A stretch of 64,000 bases of DNA from Eretmocerus hayati (lineage: Eukaryota; Arthropoda; Insecta; Hymenoptera; Aphelinidae): assembly GCA_029851415.1 (NCBI GenBank), contig CM056742.1, forward strand, positions 91,378,748 through 91,442,747, in the 5' to 3' direction. The notes under the pieces were generated by a model. The model worked only from the letters and a program-made list of their open reading frames with translations. It was not told the origin of the DNA and ran no database searches. Below are positions 13,101-23,705 of the stretch, one piece after another (position 1 is the first letter of the stretch; every line of letters starts with the position of its first letter). Both the position numbers and the translations under genes were made by a program.

Positions 13101-16100
13101 AACCCTTCACTGAAAGTTTTGACGATCCGATTCCAGGGACACCCTTCGGGAACCTCTCAGAAACCTCTCAGCGGGAGTTTATGCGGGTCGATTCCAGTGA
13201 CACCTTTCGGGAACCCTTTAGAAACCTTTCAGAGGAAGTTTTGGCGGGCCGATCCCAGGGACACCTTCCGGAAACCTTCCAGAAACCCTGCACCCAAAGT
13301 TTTGACGGACCGATTCCAGGTTCACCTTCCGGAAACCTTTCAGAAACCCTTCACCGAAAGTTTTGACGAGCTGATTAGCGGGACACCTTTCGGGAACCTT
13401 TCAGATCATTCCACCGAAAGTTTTGACGAGCCGATTCCAGGGACACCTTTCGGAAACCTTTTAGAAATCCTCCACCGGAAGTTTTGGCGGGTCAATTCCA
13501 GGGACACCTTCCGGGAACCTTTCAGAAACCTTCCAGCGAAAGTTTTGACCAGCCGATTCCAGGGACATCTTTCGGGAACCTTTCAGAAACCCTTTACCGA
13601 AAGTTTTGACGAACCAAATCCAGGTACACCTTTCGGGAACCTTTCAGAAACCTTCCAGCGGAAGTTTTGGCGGGCCGATTCCAGGGACACCTTTCGGAAA
13701 CCTTCCAGAACTCCTTCACCGAAAGTTCTGGGGGGCCGATCCCAGAGACACCTTTCGGAAACCTTCCAGATCCTTCCACCGGGAGTTTCGACGAGCCGAT
13801 TCCAGGGACACCTCTCGGAAACCATTCAGAAACCCTTCACCGAAAGTTGTGGCGGGCCGATTCCAGGGACACCTTCCGGAAACCTTCTAGAAACCCTTCA
13901 CCGAAAGTTTTGACCTACCGATTCCAGGTACACCTCTCGGGTACCTTCCAGAAACCTTTCAGCGAAAGTTTTGACCAGCCGATTCCAGGGCCACCTTTCG
14001 GGAACCTTTCAGAGACCCTTCACCGAAAATTTTGACGAACCGATTCCAGGGACACCCTTCGGGAACCTCTCAGAAACTTTTCAGCGGGAGTTTTGGCGGG
14101 TCGATTCCAGTGACACCTTTCGGGAACCCTTTAGAAACCTTTCAGAGGAAGTTTTGGCGGGCCGATCCCAGGGACACCTTCCGAAAACCTTTCAGAAACC
14201 CTGCACCCAAAGTTTTGACGAACCGATTCCAGGTTCACCTTCCGGAAACCTTTCAGAAACCCTTCACCGAAAGTTTCGACGAGCCGATCCCAGGGACACC
14301 TTTCAGAAGCCCTTCACCGAAAGTTTTGACGAGCTGATTAGCGGGACGACTTTCGGGAACCTTTCAGATCATTCCACCGAAAGTTTTGACGAGCCGATTC
14401 CAGGGACACCTTTCGGAAACCTTTTAGAAACCCTCCACCGGAAGTTTTGGCGGGCCGATCCCAGGGACACCTTCCGGAAACCTTCCAGAAACCCTGCACC
14501 CAAAGTTTTGACGAACCGATTCCAGGTTCACCTTCCGGAAACCTTTCAGAAACCCTTCACCGAAAGTTTTGACGAGCTGATTAGCGGGACACCTTTCGGG
14601 AACCTTTCAGATCATTCCACCGAAAGTTTTGACGAGCCGATTCCAGGGACACCTTTCGGAAACCTTTGAGAAATCCTCCACCGGAAGTTTTGGCGGGTCA
14701 ATTCCAGGGACACCTTCCGGGAACCTTTCAGAAACCTTCCAGCGAAAGTTTTGACCAGCCGATTCCAGGGACATCTTTCGGGAACCTTTCAGAAACCCTT
14801 TACCGAAAGTTTTGACGAACCAAATCCAGGTCCACCTTTCGGGAACCTTTCAGAAACCTTCCAGCGGAAGTTTTGGCGGGCCGATTCCAGGGACACCTTT
14901 CGGAAACCTTCCAGAAACCCTTCACCGAATGTTCTGGGGGGCCGATCCCAGAGACACCTTTCGGAAACCTTCCAGATCCTTCCACCGGGAGTTTCGACGA
15001 GCCGATTCCAGGGACACCTCTCGGAAACCATTTAGAAACCCTTCACCGAAAGTTTTGGCGGGCCGATTCCAGGGACACCTTCCGGAAACCTTCTAGAAAC
15101 CCTTCACCGAAAGTTTTGACCTACCGATTCCAGGTACACCTTTCGGGTACCTTCCAGAAACCTTTCAGCGAAAGTTTTGACCAGCCGATTCCAACACCGA
15201 CAATGCGAAAGATAGCAGTGACATACATGAGATACTAGAGCACAGGGCCACCTTTCGGGAACCTTTCAGAGACCCTTCACCGAAAATTTTGACGAACCGA
15301 TTCCAGGGACACCCTTCGGGAACCTCTCAGAAACTTTTCAGCGGGAGTTTTGGCGGGTCGATTCCAGTGACACCTTTCGGGAACCCTTTAGAAACCTTCC
15401 AGAGGAAGTTTTGGCGGGCCGATCCCAGGGACACCTTCCGAAAACCTTTCAGAAACCCTGCACCCAAAGTTTTGACGAACCGATTCCAGGTTCACCTTCC
15501 GGAAACCTTTCAGAAACCCTTCACCGAAAGTTTTGACGAGCCGATCCCAGGGACACCTTTCAGAAGCCCTTCACCGAAAGTTTTGACGAGCTGATTAGCG
15601 GGACACCTTTCGGGAACCTTTCAGATCATTCCACCGAAAGTTTTGACGAGCCGATTCCAGGGACACCTTTCGGAAACCTTTTAGAAACCCTCCACCGGAA
15701 GTTTTGGCGGGTCAATTCCAGGGACACCTTCCGGGAACCTTTCAGAAACCTTCCAGCGAAAGTTTTGACCAGCCGATTCCAGGGACATCTTTCGAGAACC
15801 TTTCAGAAACCCTCCACCGAAAGTTTCGACGAACCAAATCCAGGTACACCTTTCGGGAACCTTTCAGAAACCTTCAGCGGAAGTTTTGGCGGGCCGTTTC
15901 TAGGGACACTTTTCGGAAACCTTCCAGAAACCCTTCACCGAAAGTTCTGGGGGGCCGATCCCAGTGACACCTTTCGGAAACCTTTCAGATCCTTCCACCG
16001 AAAGTTCTGACGAGCCGATTCCAGGGACACCTTTCGAGAAGCTTTCAGAAACCTTTCAGCGAAATTTTTCCGCGAGCCGTTTCCAGGAACACCTCTCGGA

Positions 16101-17720
16101 AACCTTTCAGAAACCCTTCACCGAAAGTTTTGACGTGCCGATTCCAGGGACACCTTCCAGAAACCCTTCAGAAACCCTTTACCGAAAGTTTCTGCGGGCC
16201 GATTCCAGGGACACCTTCCGGAAACCTTTCAGAAACCTTTCAGCGAATGTTTTGGCGGGCCGATTCCAGGGACACCTTTCGGAAACCTTTCAGAAACCCT
16301 TCACCGAAAGTTTTGACGAGCTGATTCCAGGGACACCTTCCAGGAACCTTCCAGATCCTTCCACCGAAAGTTTCGACGAGTCCATTTCAGGGACACCTCT
16401 CGGAAACCTTTCAGAAACCCTTCACCGAAAGTTTTGGCGGCCGATTCCAGGGACACCTTTCGGAAACCTCCCAGAAACCCTTCACCGAAAGTTTTGACGA
16501 GCCGATTCCAGAGACACCTTCCGGGAACCTTTCAGAAACCTTTCACCGAAAGTTTTGGCGACCCGATTCCAGGGACACTTCTCAGAAACCTTCCAGAAAC
16601 TTTCACAAAAAGTTTTGACGAGCCGATTCCAGGGACTCCCCCCGGAAACCTTCCGGAAACCCTTCACCGAAAGTTTCGACGAGCTGATTCCAGGGACACC
16701 TTTCGGGAACCTTTCAGAAACCTTTCAGCGAAAGTTTCGACTAGCCGATTCCAGGGACACCTTTCGGAAACCTTCCAGAAACCCTTCACCGAAAGTTTTG
16801 ACGAGCCGATTCTAGGGACACCCTTCGGGAACCTCCCAGAAACCCTTCACCGAAAGTTTTGACAAGCTGAATCCAGGGACACCTCTCGGGAACCTTTCAG
16901 ATCCTTCCACCGAAAGTTTTGACGAGCCGATTCCAGGGACACCTTTCGGAAACCTTTCGGAAACCTCTCAGCGAAAGTTTTGGCGGGCCGACTCCAGTGA
17001 CACCTTTCGGAAACCTTTCAGAAAATTTCCAGCGAAAGTTTCGGCGAGCCGATTCCAGGGGAACCTTTCGGGAACCTTTCAGAAACTTTCCAGCAAAAGT
17101 TTTGGCGGGCCGATTCCAGGGACTCTTTTCGGAAATCTTTCAGAAACCCTTCACCGAAAGTTCCGACGAGCCGATTTCAGAGACACCTCTCGGGAACCTT
17201 TCAGAAACTTTTCAGCAAAAGTTTTGGCGGGCCGACTCCAGTGACACCTTTCGGAAACCTTTCAGAAAATTTCCAGCGAAAGTTTCGGCGAGCCGATTCC
17301 AGGGGAACCTTTCGGGAACCTTTCAGAAACTTTTCAGCAAAAGTTTTGGCGGGCCGATTCCAGGGACACTTTTCGGAAATCTTTCAGAAACCCTTCACCG
17401 AAAGTTCTCACGAGCCGATTTCAGAGACACCTTTCGGGAACCTTTCAGAAACTTTTCAGCAAAAGTTTTGGCGGGCCGATTCCAGGGACACTTCTCGGAA
17501 ATCTTCCAGAAAACTTTCAGCGAAAGTTTTGGCGGGCCGATTCCAGGGACACCTTCCGTGAACCTTTCGGAAACCTCCCAGTGAAAGTTTTGGCGGGCCG
17601 ACTCCAGTGACACCTTTCGGAAACCTTCCAGAAAATTTCCAGCGAAAGTTTCGGCGAGCCGATTCCAGGGAGACCTTTCGGGAACCTTTCAGAAACCTTT
17701 CAGCGAATGTTCTGAGTAGC
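7121..17720 (+). repeat. Sat-B, 61-bp tandem satellite array
   Basis: About 170 head-to-tail units. A typical unit starts ccgattccagggacaccttt, continues with cggaaacctttcagaaaccc and ends ttcaccgaaagttttgacga plus one g, 61 bp in all. Since 61 is one more than a multiple of three, reading frames rotate through three units (183 bp). Stop codons are rare in all forward frames and some reverse frames, so overlapping open frames appear, the longest 345 codons at 12876-13913. I treat these as by-products of the repeat. Longer blocks recur at 1206 bp (about 20 units including shortened ones), 2422 bp and 3679 bp, for example 10404, 11610, 14032 and 15289 start near-identical blocks. The junction with Sat-A at ~7120 is abrupt. 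Confidence 0.92.
15194..15244. other. 51-bp non-satellite insertion inside Sat-B
   Basis: Three higher-order copies of this site read gattccagggccaccttt. At 15187 the copy reads gattcca, then 51 bp unrelated to Sat-B (starts acaccgacaatgcg, ends agagcaca), then gggccaccttt. The insertion explains why the block spacing here is 1257 bp and not 1206 bp. There is no clear target duplication or TIR. It could be filler DNA from break repair or a small assembly join. Confidence 0.8.
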
Positions 17721-18010
17721 AGTTCGTTCGCTTTCCTCCAGAAACTTCTCGAGGACAACTGCTGAATCTCTCTCAGGAAAACTCCCAGAACGGTTTCCTG
17801 AAGTGTTTGAAGCAATCTTTTCAGAAATCCTTTGTGAAATCATTCCTGAAATATGTCCGGCTACTTTCGCCAAAACCTTTCGGAAAGTCCAGCCAACAGT
17901 GGCATGGTTAACTTTCTGAAAACTTTCGGCGGAAGTTCTCAGAAAGGTTTCGAACCTTCCACGGAAAGCATTCTGGAAGCTTCCAGAAAGGTTTCGATGC
18001 TGTCTGGGCT
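17721..18010 (+). repeat. Degenerate right edge of Sat-B
   Basis: Motifs such as ctttcagaaa, aacctttcgg and gaaagtt persist but the 61-bp register is lost, as expected at the eroding margin of a satellite array. No coding or RNA gene is visible. Confidence 0.6.
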
Positions 18011-18420
18011 CTAATGCTTCTAGTCAGTATTCAGGTCGATTGAAGCTGATTGAGATCTCGATGTTTCCAATACTGGGAAACAGTATTGGAATCGATTGAG
18101 GCAAATAAGATTTCGGAATTCCAATAATGATATCCAGTATTCGAATCGATTCAGATAAATAGGGTTTAAGGTTCCCAATGTTTCCAGTCAGTATCGAGGT
18201 CGATTGAGGCGGATCGAGATCTCGATGTTTTCATTACTGAAAAACAGTGTTGAAATCGATTGAAGTAGATAGGACACATAGCATGTCAATGCTTCTTTAT
18301 GGCATTGAGACAGATTGAAATCGCGATATTCTATCAAGGGAATCAGCATTCATACAGATAGAACATCGACTTCCGAATTCTCGCAGTAAGTATTGAGATT
18401 AATTGGCAATCTCACTTTCA
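18011..18420 (+). repeat. Sat-C copies, ~165-bp family
   Basis: Two to three diverged units of the family that fills 44500-48410 in S2, recognisable by cagtattgaggtcgattga, gagatctcgatgtttcc and aatactgggaaacagtattgg. One unit carries an 11-bp perfect inverted repeat, ttccaatactg / cagtattggaa, around a 5-nt spacer near 18066-18092. Confidence 0.75.
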
Positions 18421-18582
18421 ATGCGAAAAGTCTGCATTGGTGAAGATTGGTCTATACTGTTCGAATCGTGATCAACATCATTGATCGTTATTTAACTCCA
18501 ATCTTCCTCAATCCTGAAAGTCATGTTTCAAATTCATCATAAAATTCTAGATTCAGAACGATTGGATGTATTCCAATCGGGT
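18421..18582 (+). repeat. Right subterminal segment of the S1/S2 family
   Basis: About 160 bp aligned by eye with 48411-48590 of S2, including gatcaacatcattgatcg and catgtttcaaattcatcata in both. It is not tandemly repeated, so it is probably a structural part of the element. No coding potential is visible. Confidence 0.75.
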
Positions 18583-18605
18583 CCAATCGAACTTTTGCAG
18601 CAGGG
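18583..18605 (-). repeat. S1 right terminal inverted repeat
   Basis: Read on the minus strand it begins CCCTGCTGCAAAAGTTCG. All 23 bp are identical to the right end of S2 at 48591-48613. The left TIR of S2 at 39984-40006 matches it at 21 of 23 positions. Confidence 0.8.
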
Positions 18606-18771
18606 TAGCATGGGCTGCATGTAAACAAAGACTAATTTCTCATCAGTCTCAGTAATTTGGGACTGAATGGTCAACTTTTTGTACTTAATTGATTATAAAA
18701 AATGTACTCTTTTGAATGAACTAACTGTCATGTGGCTAGTTCAATTATATACAACATTTTTCTGGTTGCAG
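18606..18771 (+). other. Unrecognised flank, possible intron end
   Basis: Unique sequence between S1 and the exon-like block. It ends in a pyrimidine-rich stretch and AG (tttttctggttgcag) that looks like a 3' splice site. Nothing else is recognised. Confidence 0.35.
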
Positions 18772-18880
18772 GTATTGCGGAAACTCAGGAACGAGGTCTG
18801 GATTCAAAGACGAACTTGGTCTGGTGATGTCCAGAGATGGAGTAATCATCTGCATTGCTTTCCTCGTCTCCAGCAATTAT
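18772..18880 (+). pseudogene. Possible exon of a disrupted gene
   Basis: A 109-bp block bounded by a good 3' splice signal (ttctggttgcag before 18772) and a consensus 5' splice signal (gtaagt at 18881). Two of its three frames are open and none gives a peptide I recognise. The Gypsy-like element inserted only 10 bp downstream. If that element and its 5-bp duplication are removed, the next acceptor (27281-27283, tttttctag) lies about 180 bp away, a normal size for a small insect intron. The downstream exon is itself split by a miniature element and a LINE. A chance match of splice signals, or a non-coding transcript, cannot be excluded. Confidence 0.35.
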
Positions 18881-18890
18881 GTAAGTTCCT

Positions 18891-19165
18891 TGTTCGGTTC
18901 ATCATATGATTACATATATGCGTGCGTGTGAATGCAAGAATGTGTGCGTGGACATGCGCGTATGGCAGTACCCGAGTTGCCGCGGCTGCTGCGCGAGAGC
19001 AGACACTTTGCGTCAGCACGTAGCACGAGTAACATCATATGTACAATCTCTACTGTATCATAATCAACGTCTTCAACATAATAGTTAGTAAAGTGCATAG
19101 TTATTAGTACATCACGACTTGTGCTTTCCTCCACCTAAACACCCACGTCTTTCAAATACGTAACA
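18891..19165 (+). repeat. 5' LTR
   Basis: A 275-bp LTR with TG...CA ends (starts TGTTCGGTTCATCATATG, ends AATACGTAACA). Its last ~205 bp align with 26902-27107 of the 3' LTR with about seven substitutions counted by eye, so the insertion is not very recent. Confidence 0.92.
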
Positions 19166-19183
19166 AGTGGCGACGAGTATCGT
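19166..19183 (+). other. Primer-binding-site region
   Basis: Directly after the LTR the sequence reads agtggcgacgagtatcg. A TGGCGACGAG-type sequence at this place is usual in arthropod Gypsy elements and would pair with a tRNA 3' end to prime minus-strand DNA. I could not identify the tRNA. Confidence 0.5.
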
Positions 19184-19487
19184 GAATTTCAATTACATCT
19201 TCGGAGTGGACAGTGCAAGTCTCGTGTCGGAGCAAAAGTGTGAGCCGGTGGCCATTAGCGTAGCAGCGTGATCAGCCGCGCACTTGTGCCAATTACAGTG
19301 GTGCAGTGCATGTACATTACAGTGCTTTTACGTTATAGCACGCGTTACAACGCATTTCATTCGAATTGTCTCGTAGCGACGGTAGTCTCTACCAACAAAT
19401 TGTGGCTCGCGATTTCGTGCTCTTTGAAGTGATACCTCGTGCTTGTGCATTTACATACATTTCGATTCGATTCCAACGAGACGTTGA

Positions 19488-21184
19488 TTGTCCGTTGGTA
19501 ACCCGCAATTCAAATTCAAGTACTACATGATGGCAGAGGCTGCTGCTGCCGCGCAAAATTTGGCGCCTGCAAATCACTTGCAAATACAACCATTTATGCC
19601 TGGCTCATCCAACTGGGACAGGTGGATACAGCGTCTTGAGGGTAGTTTTGTAATTATGAAAATTACAAATGAAGAAGAAAAAGTGCCTCTCCTACTACAC
19701 TACGTCGGCGAAAAAGTCTACGACACGCTGTGTGACAATTATGGCAGTGAGGATCCGTACAAGAAAAACTACGCCACTCTTACCGCCAAATTGAAGGAAC
19801 TGTTCGCTCCAGCAACGCTTGAAATTGCGGAGTGCTTCAAATTTCACACGAGGAAGCAGCTGGATGGAGAAGGCGTTCAAGATTTTGCTAACGCAATTAC
19901 AAAGTTGAGTACTACTTGTGATTTTAGTTGATACTCTCAAAAAGCTTCATGGAATCAATTTCTTCTTGGTCTGCGTAGTAGGCGCATGCAAAGTAAATTG
20001 CTCGAGACAGCTGATCTCACTTTTACTAAAGCGTTACAAATTGCACTCGCGATGGAACTTTCTGAAAAGGAAACTTATACAGTAAATTCAAAGCCCACGT
20101 CATCCGTGAATTATTTACATGCAAATGAAAATGTGCGCAAGAACCAGGACAAAAATCAACCAAAGAATAATACACCTTCGGGTTCGGATTCTAAGCCCAC
20201 TACGTCAAACAATCGAAGTTCAGCAGATAAAAAGTGCTACCGGTGCGGTTCGCCCGATCATGATGCTCCAGAATGCAGAGTGCCTAGAAGTGTGGAATGT
20301 TCGTTCTGCAAACGCAAAGGACACTCGGCGAAGGTATGTTTCGAGAAAAAATTCCAGCGTCCGTCTACTACAGGACGAGTACAAGCGTTGGAGGAAAATT
20401 ACAACTTCGACTACAATGATGAAATTCAAGATATTTTACACATCGAGGAGGTTGTTGCTGTAGATGCTGCACCTCAGCTGCCTGAACAGCTGAACCATCG
20501 AGAGAAATTCTACACCACCGTCGAAGTCAACGGTCATCGCATCGATTTCGAGGCAGACTCTGGCTCGGCAGTGACCTTGATGGAGGTCAGCCAAGCACAA
20601 CGACTCTTCAAGCCATACGAGCTGCGGTCTACAAGTTTTCAGTTGGTGTCGTATTGCGGTACAAACGTTCGAGTGATTGGGTATTCATCTGTGAATGTTA
20701 TATTTGCGAATAGAGAATTTACACTTAATCTTTACATGACTCCGGTCAAACGTTCACCCCTAATGGGACGCGAGTGGATACGTCAATTCATTCGATTCAA
20801 AAATTCTTTGCAACAAATTTTTGCCCCAATTCTTAGTATTGATACTCCACATGTTCATGCTCAGGATATAGATTTTTTCATCGAGAGCTTATTCAAAAAG
20901 TATCAAAACCTTACCAGCAAAAAGCTTGGTAAAGTCAAAAATTCAAAAGTTGAACTTTCTCTCAAGCCAGGTGCAAAACCAGTGTTTCTCAAGCCACGTC
21001 CACTCCCTTTCAAAATCGTTTCTCTTGTTGACAAGGAGTTCGACAAATTAGAAAGCGAAGAAGTTTACGAAAAAGTTGATTCTTCTGAATGGGGTGCACC
21101 TATAGTACCTATTCTTAAAAGCGACGGCACCGTGCGCATCTGTGGGGATTATAGCGTAACTGTCAATCCTCAATTGAACACTTC
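19488..21184 (+). pseudogene. Gag-protease-RT (N-terminal part), broken
   Basis: One continuous frame with a single TGA at 19929-19931. Residues before it match the Gag capsid-like region of Gypsy elements; translation may start at 19488 or at the ATG at 19527. Beyond the stop the same frame continues through two nucleocapsid zinc knuckles (CX2CX4HX4C, 20238-20276, then a second copy at about 20298-20339) and a retropepsin motif DSGSA (~20555). It then enters RT up to the segment WGAPIVPILKSDGTVRICGD. At about 21184 the frame jumps from this early RT segment to the RT-RNase H connection (LQPLYELL in another frame), so the palm and its YxDD site are absent. The open frame runs on artificially to 21209. 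It cannot make a working polymerase. Confidence 0.9.
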
Positions 21185-23091
21185 TACAGCCATTATACGA
21201 ACTCCTTAGAGACGATGTAGATTTCATATGGGGTCCACGGCAAGAAAAATCCTGGATCAAAGCGAAGGAAGCTTTTACAAGTGATCAATGTTTAACATTC
21301 TTCGACCCTAAATTACCTTTGATTTTAGCCACGGACGCTAGCCCCGTTGGCGTTGGCGCCGTGTTTTCTCACCAATATCCTGATGGCAGCGAACGTCCAA
21401 TCATTTATGTATCTCAAAACTCAAAACAAACACAGAGGAAGTACAGTCAAATAGACAAAGAGGCTTTTGCCATTGTCTTTGCAGTAAGACGTTCACATCA
21501 GTACCTTTACGGTACTAAATTCACTCTTTATACAGATCATCGTCCTTTGACTCAAATTTTTTCTCAAGACAAAAGTCTACCGATTTATAGCGCTATGAAA
21601 ATGCAGCACTACGCGATCTTTTTACGAGGTTTCAACTATGACATCAAGTACAAGCGTTCGGAAAATAATGCCAATGCTGATTGCCTTTCTCGTCTCCCTC
21701 CCCCTTTACAGAAGGAACGGGAAAGTATTGATGTTGTTGATGCATTTTTCATAGACACAGTTGATACGATTTTGATTAGTGCGAAAGATCTCCTGCGTGG
21801 GACAGAAAACGATCTAGAATTACGTAAGGTTATTTTCAGTTCACAAAAAGGGCATATTTCAAGTGCAGAAGATACTTGAAATATTGATCAAAAAGAATTC
21901 GGTCTTGAAATGGGTATTCTTGTACGCAACCATAGACTTGTTATTCCAAAAAGTTTACGTCAAAAAGTACTTCAAAATTTACATGTTGGCCATCTTGGCA
22001 TTGTGAAAATGAAAGGCTTAGCAAGAGGGCATTGCTGGTGGCCAGGGATTACAAATGATATTGAATTATTGGTTAAAACTTGTACAGCTTGTCAATTGCA
22101 TAGAAATGAACCTGCAAAAGCTGAAAAGCACATTTGGGAACCAGCTACAGCTCCGTTTGGAAGAATTCATATTGACTTTGCAGGTCCCTTTTTGGGTAAA
22201 ATCTTTTTCATCATAGTCGATTCGTACTCAAAGTGGCCAGAAGTCTATGTTGTGCCAAACATGCTCAGTGAAACTACAGTTGCGTTTTTGAAAGAGTATC
22301 TTTCTAGATTTGAAAAAGTAAGACCATCATCAGAAACTATCGTTTCTGATGATGGTCTTACTTTTTCTTCTAGAACTTTCAAAGAATTCGTAGAAAATCG
22401 TGGTATTACTCACAAATTCACGGCTCCTCTTCACCCATCTACTAACGGACAAGCCGAAAGATATGTGCAAACTATCAAACAAGCCTTGTCAAAACTTTCT
22501 GATAAAGAAAATCAAGATGTTGAATTATTGAATATTCTTGCCCAGTACAGAATCATGCCACATGCATCGACTGGAAGAGCTCCATCAGAGCTCGTATTTT
22601 GTAGAAAAATGCGTACTATGCTAGATATAATGAAGCCTTCACAAAAGAAGCAAAGTGATTTTGTGAATAGTGATAAGAAGTGCAGTGAGTTCAAGCTAGA
22701 CGACAAAGTCGCAGCAAGAAACTATTCTGGAAGTGATAAGTGGTGTTTTGGAAAGATTGTAAACCGATTAGGTAAACTACATTATAAAATTCTGCTACAC
22801 GATGGCAGAGTATGGCGACGTCACGTCGACCAAATACGTTTAGCAAGTGTAAATAGTTCTAATTCCGATCTTGGTTATGATGTCGATCCAGAGAAACAAA
22901 TCCGCGTCTTGCCTAATAGAAATACACCAGTCGCTAATGTAGTCAATCCAGATTAAATTTCAAATCGATCACTTGGTCGAGGTAGAGCACGCCGAATTAA
23001 TGAAAATATTCAAAATTCTCCTCTGGCTAGACCCCAGCGAGAAGTACGTCGGCCTGGTCACTTACGTGATTTTGTTATGAATTTTCAGTGA
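21185..23091 (+). pseudogene. RNase H-integrase, broken
   Basis: After the RT deletion one frame gives RNase H (ATDASPVGVGAVFSH, YTDHRPL, ADCLSR), then integrase. In-frame stops lie at 21877-21879 (TGA) and 22954-22956 (TAA); the natural end appears to be the TGA at 23089-23091, after an Arg-rich tail. In the frame starting at 21910 the integrase zinc finger is H25, H28, C58, C61, and the DDE triad is D89, D147, E183 with the standard 35-residue spacing. All catalytic residues of integrase are therefore present although the gene is interrupted. A 26-bp perfect inverted repeat (22312-22367) overlaps D147. Confidence 0.9.
22312..22367. repeat. Perfect 26-bp inverted repeat inside integrase
   Basis: The arms 22312-22337 and 22342-22367 are exact reverse complements around TATC. 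The left arm begins gaaaaagtaagaccatc and the right arm ends gatggtcttactttttc. It encodes integrase residues 135-153 in frame and includes the second catalytic Asp. TCTAGA occurs just outside both arms and extends the symmetry imperfectly. Confidence 0.95.
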
Positions 23092-23253
23092 AGATAGAAG
23101 TTTTGTTGTTTTTTCGATCATTTCAATGAAATTTTTTTTTGCTGTCTTCAATCACATACAAAAAGGAGATTTTTTCCTTATTACTTTCAAGCTTCCCACT
23201 AAAAAGAAAAAGAGTTTTTTTTCTTCTTCTTTACAAGAAATGTAATTTTTTCC
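23092..23253 (+). other. 3' untranslated segment of the LTR element
   Basis: T-rich, non-coding stretch between the end of integrase and the purine tract. No further domain is visible. Confidence 0.6.
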
Positions 23254-23264
23254 ACAAGGGGAAG
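23254..23264 (+). other. Polypurine tract
   Basis: The sequence acaaggggaag lies directly before the 3' LTR start (TGTTGGGTTCATC at 23265), where plus-strand DNA synthesis is primed in LTR elements. Confidence 0.75.
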
Positions 23265-23394
23265 TGTTGGGTTCATCATATGATTACATATCGTCGCCCC
23301 CGAAGAAGAAAAACACTTTCTGGATTACCGGTGGAGAGTAACACCTCCTGGATGCATTTATGAAAAGAAACACCATCTGTATCCCAGGACGAAG

Positions 23395-23705
23395 ATTAAC
23401 ACGTATTTCTAACCAGTGACGAAGAATAACGCCCGGCAGTAGCTTCCGACGAATAGTAACACCCTCTCGTAACTACCGGCGAATATGAACACGTTGCCCG
23501 TAGTAGCGACGAAAAGTAACATTTGCCAGAAGCTCGGACGAAAAAGAACACGTGCCATATGCCCCGACGAAAAAGAACACCTGCCGTATGCCCCGACGAA
23601 AACAAACACCTACTGTATGCCCGGACGAAAAAAAACACCTGCCGTATGCCCCGATGAAAAAAAAATATCTACTGTATGCCCGGACGAAGAAAAACACCTG
23701 GTGGT
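23395..23705 (+). repeat. Subterminal ~29-bp tandem repeats, left end of element A
   Basis: About ten degenerate units of the form gacgaaaaagaacacctgcc followed by gtatgcccc. Short open frames in several registers arise from this repeat. Confidence 0.85.

Larger units (their letters stand above)
1..18605 (+). mobile_element. S1: right part of a satellite-filled TIR element
   Basis: This is the right-hand portion of a large non-autonomous DNA element whose left end lies before the window. It ends at 18605 in a 23-bp terminus identical to the right end of the complete element S2 (39984-48613), and about 185 bp of subterminal sequence before that is also clearly shared with S2 (18421-18605 against 48411-48613). 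Inside are three tandem arrays (Sat-A, Sat-B, Sat-C) and no transposase. Sat-A runs in the opposite orientation here, relative to the shared right end, from that in S2. Membership of the inner arrays in the element is inferred from S2, which has Sat-A and Sat-C between two TIRs; Sat-B is found only here. The superfamily is unknown. Confidence 0.6.

Noticed and set aside
7433..17613. Many overlapping reading frames of 61-345 codons as a gene family
   Set aside because: They overlap in all forward frames and on the minus strand, have 61-residue periodicity set by the repeat, and show no start context or domain. Treated as satellite by-products.
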